Positions 51,787 through 58,729 of a stretch of 64,000 bases of DNA are shown piece by piece. The notes beneath the pieces are model-generated. The model did no database searches. It worked only from the letters and a program-made list of their open reading frames with translations, and was not told the DNA's origin. How positions within the stretch are numbered: the stretch's first letter is position 1; every line of letters starts with the position of its first letter. Position numbers and translations under genes: made by a program. The stretch is from Clostridia bacterium (GTDB lineage Bacteria > Bacillota > Clostridia > Oscillospirales > Acutalibacteraceae): positions 106,217 to 170,216 of the forward strand of contig JAFRQM010000005.1 of NCBI GenBank assembly GCA_017428625.1, in the 5' to 3' direction.

Positions 51787-51840
51787 AATAATTCCTTTCT
51801 TCGGGGTCAGATAAAACTTCCCCTTCAGCAGTATTGTGAT

Positions 51841-52086
51841 TTATTTGTTTGAGTAAACGATTTTTACACTCACATTGTCAAGTTTGCCTATTTTGCCCGA
51901 AAGCGCGGAAATTATATCCTGCGGGGCGTCAATGGCAATGCTGATAATATTTATATCCTTCGCCTTGTAAGGGATTCCCATTCTGCCGATAATGAACTCG
52001 CCGTACTCATGAAGCAGGGCGTTGAGAGCTTCGACCGAATCGGGATTTTCAACTATAACAGCCATTATGGCAACTCTTGTTTCCAT
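51841..52086 (-). CDS. TM1266-type iron-only hydrogenase system regulator
   Basis: An 81-residue ACT/NikR-like ferredoxin-fold protein (TRVAIMAVIVENPDSVEALNALLHEY; FIIGRMGIPYKAKDINIISIAID). This matches the putative regulator family found next to hydrogenase maturation genes. There is no DNA-binding domain, so it probably senses a ligand through a partner. It precedes hydG on the same strand and probably shares its transcript. Confidence 0.9.
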   Translation of the reverse strand: METRVAIMAVIVENPDSVEALNALLHEYGEFIIGRMGIPYKAKDINIISIAIDAPQDIISALSGKIGKLDNVSVKIVYSNK

Positions 52087-52130
52087 TATGAACTCCTTTT
52101 TTGTTTTTGCCTGCCGAAGAACCGGCGGGT

Positions 52131-52613
52131 TCAGTTATTGTCTTCTTCGGGGAAGAAAGCCCTGTGAACAACGGCGACAGCCTGGTCGGCGTCGGCGGCG
52201 TCAATGAGAACGGAGATTTTGATTTCGCTCGTTGAAATCATCTGAATGTTGATGTCGGCGGAATAGAGAGCCTCAAACATTGTTGAAGCGGTGCCGGGGT
52301 GTGTTTCCATACCCGCGCCTACTACGCTGACTTTGGCAACATTTGTGTCGCACTTCATTTCAAAATCGGAAATGACATCAATGCCCTTGAGCGCTTCGAG
52401 AGCGGCGGGGCCGTTCGCCTTGCTGACGGTGAAGGCGATGTCTTTTGTGCCGTCTCTGCCGACAGACTGAAGAATGATGTCAACATTGATGTTCTGAGCG
52501 GCGAGTTTGCCGAAGATTTTGAACGCGATGCCGGGGATATCGGGAACGCCGAGAATAGAAATTCTCGCAACGTCGGTGTCTTTTGTTACGCCTCTGATGA
52601 GCATTTTTTCCAT
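52131..52613 (-). CDS. Predicted internal-start beta subunit of aspartate kinase
   Basis: Within lysC, an AAGGAGGT (52621-52628) precedes an in-frame ATG at 52613 by seven bases. Translation from it gives a 160-residue protein, MEKMLIRGVTKDTDV onward, that consists of just the two ACT domains. The same arrangement yields the beta subunit of the alpha2-beta2 aspartokinase in Bacillus. The sequence of the ribosome site is seen directly; its use is inferred. Confidence 0.65.
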   Translation of the reverse strand: MEKMLIRGVTKDTDVARISILGVPDIPGIAFKIFGKLAAQNINVDIILQSVGRDGTKDIAFTVSKANGPAALEALKGIDVISDFEMKCDTNVAKVSVVGAGMETHPGTASTMFEALYSADINIQMISTSEIKISVLIDAADADQAVAVVHRAFFPEEDNN

Positions 52614-53348
52614 TTTGGTAACCTCCTTAACCAATGTGCCGGGTTTATTTGTGTAGCTTGAAAGAACTTCAAGCTGAACATTGTATTTTTTAGCCATTTC
52701 AACCGAGCGGTTGTTGAGAACCTGCGCGCCGAGAGTCGCGAGTTCAAGCATTTCGTCATAAGTGATTTCTTTGAGTTTTTTCGCGTTGGGAATTTTTCTC
52801 GGGTCGGCGGTGTAAACGCCCTCAACATCGGTGAAAATCTGGCAGCGGTCCGCGTGCATTGCCGCGGCTATCGCGACGGCGCTTGTGTCGGAACCGCCCC
52901 TGCCGAGGGTGGTGATGTCGTCGTATTTGCAGATGCCCTGGAAGCCCGCGACTATGACGATGTTTTTGTTTTCAAGTTCAACCTTGATTCTTTCGGTGCG
53001 GAGTTTTTTGATTCTCGCGCTGCCGTAAACCGAACTTGTGTTGAAGCCCGCCTGCCAGCCGAGAAGCGATTTTGCGGGACAGCCCAGTTTTTCGCACGCC
53101 ATTGCCAACAGGGCTATTGAAATCTGTTCGCCCGCGCTCATAAGCATATCCATTTCTCTCTTGGACGCTTTGCCGTTAATCTCTTTCGCTTTTGCGATAA
53201 GGTCGTCGGTGGTGTCGCCCTGAGCGGAAACAACGACCACAACCTGATTGCCCGCCTTGTAGGTGTCGGTGACTATGCGCGCGACATTCATTACGCGCTC
53301 GGCGTCTTTGACGGAACTGCCGCCGAATTTCTGAACAATAAGTGCCAT
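52131..53348 (-). CDS. lysC: Aspartate kinase
   Basis: Phosphorylates aspartate, the entry step to lysine, threonine and methionine. The 405-residue protein has the N-terminal kinase motif VQKFGGSSV, then GRGGSDTSAVAIAAAM, the nucleotide site DVEGVYTADPR and two C-terminal ACT domains (RISILGVPDIPGIAFKIF; VSVVGAGMETHPGTAS) for feedback control. It is 16 bases downstream of hom. A strong internal ribosome site indicates a second product (see the entry at 52131-52613), as in Bacillus aspartokinase II. Confidence 0.96.
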   Translation of the reverse strand: MALIVQKFGGSSVKDAERVMNVARIVTDTYKAGNQVVVVVSAQGDTTDDLIAKAKEINGKASKREMDMLMSAGEQISIALLAMACEKLGCPAKSLLGWQAGFNTSSVYGSARIKKLRTERIKVELENKNIVIVAGFQGICKYDDITTLGRGGSDTSAVAIAAAMHADRCQIFTDVEGVYTADPRKIPNAKKLKEITYDEMLELATLGAQVLNNRSVEMAKKYNVQLEVLSSYTNKPGTLVKEVTKMEKMLIRGVTKDTDVARISILGVPDIPGIAFKIFGKLAAQNINVDIILQSVGRDGTKDIAFTVSKANGPAALEALKGIDVISDFEMKCDTNVAKVSVVGAGMETHPGTASTMFEALYSADINIQMISTSEIKISVLIDAADADQAVAVVHRAFFPEEDNN

Positions 53349-53364
53349 TTATAAAAACCTCCGG

Positions 53365-54603
53365 TTAATAGTCTGTAATGCGGATAACGCTTTCGATTTT
53401 TGCGCCGGTGAGCCCTGCGAGTTTTTCACGGAGCTCTTTTTCCGCCGCGACGGGAGTGGCGAACGCCCCTTCGTCTGCGGGAGCGTTTTCTCTGTGAAGG
53501 ATTTTAACGCTGCCGAAAATGCTCTGCGCCGCAGCGAGAACGGAATCTTTGTTTTGCGCCGTGAAGCGGACATAGAGAGAGGTTTTTATGTCAAGGTAGT
53601 TTGAAACATAGCCCTCTTCGCCTTCGCCCCATCCGAAATCCTTGCGCTCTTTCATATGCTGAGCGCAGTCAATGACATCGGCGACAACTGCGCTCGCGGT
53701 CGGGAGTTTGCCGGCGCCTCTGCCGTAGAAAACAACATCGCCTATTGCGTCGCCGCGCACCAAAATCGCATTGAAAACATCGTCAACGCCCGCAAGCTGG
53801 CTGCCGTATTCGACAAACGCGGGGCTGACTATGGCGGTGATTTTGCCGCTTTCGAGTTTTTTAGCCCTCGCTATGAGTTTGATGACTCCGCCCCACGATG
53901 CCGCGTAATCGACATCGGCAAGGGTGATTTCGGTAATGCCTTCGGTCTGAATGTCGGCGGGGTAAACATGTTTGCCGAAACAGAGAGCCGCAAGAATCGC
54001 TATTTTGCGGCAGGCGTCGTGACCCTGAATGTCGGCGGACGGGTCTCTCTCGGCGTAGCCGTTTTTTTGCGCGAGCCTCAGGGCGTCGTCAAAGGTCATA
54101 CCCTGTTTTATCATCATTGTAAGAATAAAGTTTGTGGTGCCGTTGAGAATGCCCGCTATTTCGTCAATATCGTTTGCGGCAAGGCACTGAGTGATGGGGC
54201 GGATAATCGGAATGCCGCCGCCTACGCTTGCCTCAAACAGAAAGTTCGCGTTGTGCTCCTTAGCCGCTCTGAGAAGTTCGCAGCCTTTTTCAGCCACAAG
54301 CTCTTTGTTGGATGTTACCACGCTTTTGCCCGCGTTGAGACACTCGAGAACAAACTCGTAAGCGGGGTGCAGACCGCCCATTGTTTCAACAACTATTTTC
54401 ACGCTGTCATCCGAAATGATTTTTTCAAAATCGGCAACAACAAGGTTCTCGTTTTTGTCGCCGGGGAAAGTGCGCCTGTCAAGAATATATTTGAGCCGCA
54501 TTTCATCCTGCTGACATTTTTTAACTATCTGGTCGTGATTTTTCTCCAGAAGTTCGGCAACGCCGGAACCGACTACGCCGTAACCCATAACAGCAATATT
54601 CAT
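53365..54603 (-). CDS. hom: Homoserine dehydrogenase
   Basis: Reduces aspartate semialdehyde to homoserine for threonine and methionine. The 412-residue protein has the NAD(P)-binding start NIAVMGYGVVGSGVAELL and the catalytic-domain motif GILNGTTNFILTMM. The later signature GYAERDPSADIQGHDACRK and a C-terminal ACT domain (SLYVRFTAQNKDSVLAA) are also present. AAAAGGAGA precedes ATG 54603. It leads the minus-strand run hom-lysC, with its own promoter at 54638-54666. Confidence 0.96.
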   Translation of the reverse strand: MNIAVMGYGVVGSGVAELLEKNHDQIVKKCQQDEMRLKYILDRRTFPGDKNENLVVADFEKIISDDSVKIVVETMGGLHPAYEFVLECLNAGKSVVTSNKELVAEKGCELLRAAKEHNANFLFEASVGGGIPIIRPITQCLAANDIDEIAGILNGTTNFILTMMIKQGMTFDDALRLAQKNGYAERDPSADIQGHDACRKIAILAALCFGKHVYPADIQTEGITEITLADVDYAASWGGVIKLIARAKKLESGKITAIVSPAFVEYGSQLAGVDDVFNAILVRGDAIGDVVFYGRGAGKLPTASAVVADVIDCAQHMKERKDFGWGEGEEGYVSNYLDIKTSLYVRFTAQNKDSVLAAAQSIFGSVKILHRENAPADEGAFATPVAAEKELREKLAGLTGAKIESVIRITDY

Positions 54604-54637
54604 TTAAAAATCTCCTTTTGCCATTCATAGATAACAT

Positions 54638-54666
54638 ATATTACCATAATAATATAAAAAAATCAA
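54638..54666 (-). promoter_or_regulatory. Promoter of hom-lysC
   Basis: On the minus strand TTGATT (54661-54666), 17-base spacer, TAATAT (54638-54643). Confidence 0.6.
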
Positions 54667-54714
54667 AACTTTTTTTATAATTCTTTAATTCTTTGTAAAT
54701 TCCATGTTTGCTCG

Positions 54715-54743
54715 TTGATTTTACACTGACAATGGTGTAAAAT
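54715..54743 (+). promoter_or_regulatory. Promoter of the AI-2E family gene with overlapping inverted repeat
   Basis: TTGATT (54715-54720), 17-base spacer, TAAAAT (54738-54743). The inverted repeat TTTTACAC-N8-GTGTAAAA (54719-54742) lies exactly over the spacer and -10, a layout expected of a repressor operator. Confidence 0.6.
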
Positions 54744-54796
54744 ACAATTTAAGTTTATTTTTGATTCTGTTTTATAAAAAAGGAGGCGGAGAATTA

Positions 54797-56134
54797 ATGT
54801 CGGCACTTACCGAACAGAGAAAGTCAACGCTCATAAACATTGCTTATTTTGCGGTAATAATAGCGGCGTTCTTTCTGTTTATGAAATATGCTTTCTGGCT
54901 TTTCTCCCCGTTTATTTTCGCGTTTGCGGTTGCGGTTGTGCTTCAGAAACCCGTTGCCGCAATTTCAAAGAAAATCAAACTGAAAAAAGGCCTTGTTTCA
55001 ACAGTGCTTCTCATACTGTTTCTTTTTATTGTGCTCGCGGCGGTGGGCTTTATCGGTTACAGCGTTTACAGCGAGATTGTGGATTTCAAGAATTTTATTG
55101 CGGCGAAACTCGCCGACCTGCCCGCTTTGCTTGAAAGTCTGCACGGCATAGCCCTGCGAATTGTGGCGGTTGTGCCCGGCCGCACGGGTGAGACCGCGAC
55201 GCAGGCTGTGGAGGCGGCTTTTACGAAGATGATTGACTACGCCGAAAGCGGAGAGGAAATTACCGGCATAATGAGCCTTATGGGCTTTTCGCTCGCCGAC
55301 ATCACCTCGAAATTCAACATCAAAGGTCTGGCGAACCCCGTTATTTCAACGGCTATGTCGGTGCCGTCAAAACTTATAGCGGTGCTGATTTTCTTCATAG
55401 CGAGTTTCTTCCTGACGCTTGGCTATGACGGGCTTGCCGAAACGGCGAAAAAAACCCTAAAAAAAACAACGGCGGACAAAATCTCCACCGTTAAGCGAAT
55501 AACCCTCCATTCGCTCGGCCAGATGGGCAAATCCTACGCTGTCATTATTGGCATAACCTTCTGCGAGATTTCGCTCGGGCTCGGCCTGCTGAAACTAATC
55601 GGCGTTTACACGGGGGCTCACATTTTTACAATTGCGATTTTCACGGCTGTTGTCGATATTCTTCCCGTTCTCGGCACGGGCGCGGTTATGATTCCGTGGG
55701 CGCTTTACTGCCTGCTTATTTCGCACCAGTTCGGCATGGCGCTGGGGCTTATCATTATGTATGCGCTGATAACCGTTCTGCGGCAGATAATCGAGCCCAA
55801 GCTTGTGGGCGCGAACCTCGGAATACCGCCGATTCTTACCCTTATGGCGATGTATATAGGTTTGCAGACAATCGGCGTGATTGGAATGTTTGTGCTGCCG
55901 ATTACCATTGTTGTTGTTGTGAAACTCAACGAGGACGGCGTAATTCACCTCTGGGGCGAAAAGAAGAAACTTGCCACGCAGGAGAGCCTGCCGCCCGACC
56001 AGGAGATTATCAAGCCCGTTATGCAGAGGCTGCAGACGGCGCTCAAGCGCCTTAATGAAACCTCGCAGAACGCCGAAAGCGCGACAAAGGAAGACGGCGC
56101 GGCGCAGGAAAACGGTTCGCAGGGGGAAAAATAA
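54797..56134 (+). CDS. AI-2E family transporter
   Basis: A 445-residue membrane protein of the AI-2 exporter/TqsA-like superfamily, whose members export signalling molecules, ions or unknown solutes. About eight helices are seen, with the family pattern of two N-terminal helices (FAVIIAAFFLFM, FAFAVAVVLQKPVAAI) and a periplasmic stretch. The conserved C-terminal core contains AVVDILPVLGTGAVMIPWAL and LRQIIEPKLVGANLGIPPILTLMAMYIG. The C-terminal tail is charged (SQNAESATKEDGAAQENGS). ATG 54797 follows AAGGAGG. The substrate is not predictable. Confidence 0.9.
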   Translation: MSALTEQRKSTLINIAYFAVIIAAFFLFMKYAFWLFSPFIFAFAVAVVLQKPVAAISKKIKLKKGLVSTVLLILFLFIVLAAVGFIGYSVYSEIVDFKNFIAAKLADLPALLESLHGIALRIVAVVPGRTGETATQAVEAAFTKMIDYAESGEEITGIMSLMGFSLADITSKFNIKGLANPVISTAMSVPSKLIAVLIFFIASFFLTLGYDGLAETAKKTLKKTTADKISTVKRITLHSLGQMGKSYAVIIGITFCEISLGLGLLKLIGVYTGAHIFTIAIFTAVVDILPVLGTGAVMIPWALYCLLISHQFGMALGLIIMYALITVLRQIIEPKLVGANLGIPPILTLMAMYIGLQTIGVIGMFVLPITIVVVVKLNEDGVIHLWGEKKKLATQESLPPDQEIIKPVMQRLQTALKRLNETSQNAESATKEDGAAQENGSQGEK

Positions 56135-56230
56135 CGGCGTAGCGGAAACTGCTTTGACCCGCGGTGTTTCGGCAATAATATATGTTAAATATATATAATT
56201 GAGAAAACACAAATTTCACAAATAAATCAA

Positions 56231-56259
56231 TTGATTTAAATAAAACATTATGTTATAAT
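56231..56259 (+). promoter_or_regulatory. Promoter of the EF-G-like gene
   Basis: TTGATT (56231-56236), 17-base spacer, TATAAT (56254-56259), about 80 bases upstream of the start. Confidence 0.72.
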
Positions 56260-56338
56260 AACTTGCAATATCGCGTTTTTTAAAAAATGCGGCCGCGTAT
56301 AACCAGTTAAAAGCGGCACAACTAAGGAGGAAAATCAT

Positions 56339-58393
56339 TTGAAAGCCTACAATGCAAAAGACATCAGAAACATTGCAATAGCCGGTCACGGCGGCAGAGG
56401 TAAAACCACCCTTGCGGAAGCCATGCTCTACCTTGCGAAGGCAACCGAAAGGCTCGGCAAGGTTGTTGACGGCAACACCGTTCTCGACTATGATGCGGAA
56501 GAGAAGAACCGCAAGTGCTCAATAGCTTCGGCGGTTGCTCCCCTTGAGTGGAAAAACACAAAAATCAACATTATTGACGCCCCCGGCCTTTTTGACTTTG
56601 AGGGCGGTGTAAGTGAAGCTATCCGCGCGGCTGAGAGCGTTCTTGTTGTTCTCGCGGCAGGTTCGGGCTTTGATGTAGGCGCTGAGAAGGCGTGCAAAGC
56701 GGCTGACAAAAGAGGCATTGCGAAAATGTTCGCCGTTACCCGCTGCGACGCGGAAAACACAGATTTCTACAAGACCTTTGAGGCAATCAAGGCAGAGTAT
56801 GAAACACAGGCGTGCCCCGTTGTTGTGCCCGTAATGGAAGGCGGCGCCGTTTCGGCTTATGTTGATTTCGCGACAGGCAAGGCGTTTAAATATGCAAACG
56901 GCAAACCGAGCGAAGTTCCCGTTCCCGACAACGCTCAGGTTGAAGAAATGAAGGCGATGTTCACAGAGGCTGTCGCTTCCGCGGACGAAGAACTTATGGA
57001 GAAGTTCTTTATGGAAGAGCCCCTTACCCCCGATGAAATCGCCAAAGGTCTCAAAGCAGGCATCGCGAGCGGCGACATCTACCCCGTATTCGCGTGCGCA
57101 GGTCTTATCACAGACGCCGTTGACCTTATTCTTGACGGCATTGTTTCATACGCTCCCGACGCGGCAACCGCGGCAGGCGAAGGCGACATCAAGTGCGACG
57201 AGAACGGCCCTCTTGCGGCAATCTGCTTCAAGACTGTTGCCGACCCGTTCGTAGGCAAAATGAGTTTCTTCAAGGTTGTTTCGGGCAAAATCACACCCGC
57301 GACTCCCGCATATAACGCACGCACGGGCGAAACCCAGAAGATGGGCAAAATCGTTACCGTTAAGGGCGGCAAGACCGAAGACGCCGCCGCAATACCTGCG
57401 GGCGACATCGGCGTTGTAACAAAGCTTGACGGCTTTAAAACAAACGACACACTCTGCGATGAGAAGAATGTTGTTGAGCTTGCTCCCGTTGACTTCCCCG
57501 CCCCCTGCCTGAGAAAATGCGTCAAGGCACACAAGAAGGGTGAAGAAGACAAGGTTGCTTCCGGCCTTACCAGACTTTCGGAAGAAGACTCGACAATCAA
57601 GTTCTACACCGACGCAGAAACAAAAGAGCAGATACTCGAAGGTCTCGGCGAGCAGCACATTCTCACCGTTGTTACCAAACTCAAGAACAAATTCGGCGTT
57701 GAGGTTGACCTTTTCGACCCGCGCGTAGCATACAGAGAGACCATCCGCAAGACCGTTGAAAAGCAGGGCCGTCACAAGAAGCAGACCGGCGGCCACGGTC
57801 AGTTCGGCGATGTATGGATCCGTTTTGAGCCCTATTCGGGCGAAGAGGATTTCGTCTTCACCTCAGACGAGGTTGTAGGCGGCGCCGTTCCCAAGAACTA
57901 CTTCCCCGCGGTTGAAAAGGGTCTTCGCGAGAGCATCGCGAAAGGTCTTATTGCGGGTTACCCGATGGTAGGCATCAAAGCGGCTCTTTATTTCGGCTCA
58001 TACCACCCCGTTGACTCCTCCGAAATGGCGTTCAAAACCGCCGCTCAGCTCGCTTTCAAGGCGGCTATCCCCGAAGCTCAGCCCACAATTCTTGAGCCCA
58101 TCGGCACACTCAAGGCGTATATGCCCGCCGACAACTTCGGCGATGTAATGAGCGACGTTACAAAGCGCCGCGGCAGAGTTCTCGGCATGGGCGCGGCTGA
58201 CGAGCCCAAAATGCAGGAGCTTGTAGCGGAGGTTCCCATGGCAGAAATGAGCGACTTCTCAACGGTTCTGCGCCAGATTACCGCGGGCAGAGGCCACTAC
58301 TCACTTGAGTTCACCCGCTATGAAGACGCCCCCGCGAACGTTGCACAGAAAGTTATTGAAGACGCAAAGAAAGCGGCAGAGGAAGAAGACTGA
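56339..58393 (+). CDS. Elongation factor G-like GTPase (EF-G II type paralogue)
   Basis: A 684-residue translational GTPase-like protein with all five EF-G domains. The GTPase motifs differ from canonical EF-G: G1 GHGGRGKTT (16-24) is intact, G2 reads RKCSIASAVAP, G3 is DAPGLFDF instead of DxPGHxDF (catalytic His lost) and G4 is TRCD instead of NKxD. Domain IV contains KKQTGGHGQFGDVWIRFEP and PVDSSEMAFKTAAQ; domain V is normal. I infer a specialised paralogue, not the main EF-G. TTG 56339 with AAGGAGG eight bases upstream is the only sensible start. Confidence 0.85.
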   Translation: MKAYNAKDIRNIAIAGHGGRGKTTLAEAMLYLAKATERLGKVVDGNTVLDYDAEEKNRKCSIASAVAPLEWKNTKINIIDAPGLFDFEGGVSEAIRAAESVLVVLAAGSGFDVGAEKACKAADKRGIAKMFAVTRCDAENTDFYKTFEAIKAEYETQACPVVVPVMEGGAVSAYVDFATGKAFKYANGKPSEVPVPDNAQVEEMKAMFTEAVASADEELMEKFFMEEPLTPDEIAKGLKAGIASGDIYPVFACAGLITDAVDLILDGIVSYAPDAATAAGEGDIKCDENGPLAAICFKTVADPFVGKMSFFKVVSGKITPATPAYNARTGETQKMGKIVTVKGGKTEDAAAIPAGDIGVVTKLDGFKTNDTLCDEKNVVELAPVDFPAPCLRKCVKAHKKGEEDKVASGLTRLSEEDSTIKFYTDAETKEQILEGLGEQHILTVVTKLKNKFGVEVDLFDPRVAYRETIRKTVEKQGRHKKQTGGHGQFGDVWIRFEPYSGEEDFVFTSDEVVGGAVPKNYFPAVEKGLRESIAKGLIAGYPMVGIKAALYFGSYHPVDSSEMAFKTAAQLAFKAAIPEAQPTILEPIGTLKAYMPADNFGDVMSDVTKRRGRVLGMGAADEPKMQELVAEVPMAEMSDFSTVLRQITAGRGHYSLEFTRYEDAPANVAQKVIEDAKKAAEEED

Positions 58394-58411
58394 TAACATA
58401 ATATTTTAATG

Positions 58412-58442
58412 AAACCGGCGTGACTGCAGTCACGCCGGTTTT
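58412..58442 (+). terminator. Terminator after the EF-G-like gene
   Basis: Perfect stem AAACCGGCGTGACTG / CAGTCACGCCGGTTT, essentially without a loop, followed by T. Confidence 0.85.
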
Positions 58443-58496
58443 GCGCTTTCGGCACATATAAACACAACAAAAACTTATTTGATAAGGAGTTAACGG

Positions 58497-58547
58497 ATGC
58501 GGCGATTCTCTGCGGCAGATATCTTAATCTATGTAATAGTTTTGTAA
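58497..58547 (+). CDS. Possible 16-residue leader peptide
   Basis: In the 336-base gap before the subtilisin gene, AAGGAG lies eight bases upstream of an ATG opening the frame MRRFSAADILIYVIVL and then TAA. The peptide has a basic start and a hydrophobic end. The ribosome site is good, but a frame this short can arise by chance. The rest of the gap is AT-rich leader DNA with a promoter at 58570-58597 and a heptad remnant (TCAGAAG TCAGATT) near 58690. Confidence 0.3.
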   Translation: MRRFSAADILIYVIVL

Positions 58548-58569
58548 TTAAACTTTAACCGTAATGTTA

Positions 58570-58597
58570 TTGCTATATTAGAAAAAATTTGTATAAT
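58570..58597 (+). promoter_or_regulatory. Probable promoter of the subtilisin cluster
   Basis: TTGCTA (58570-58575), 16-base spacer, TATAAT (58592-58597), followed by a leader of about 130 bases. Confidence 0.5.
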
Positions 58598-58729
58598 GCA
58601 GTTGAGAAAAGATATGCAAAACCGGTTGCGAAATTATCGGGGAGGTGAATAAAACCTAAAATCATTTTAAAGCGCGGTTTTCAGTCCGTCAGAAGTCAGA
58701 TTTTTAATTAAAAGAAAGGAGTCTTCACA

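Noticed and set aside
54604..54760. Lysine riboswitch or T-box upstream of hom-lysC
   Set aside because: The leader is short and AT-rich and shows none of the conserved riboswitch or T-box blocks.
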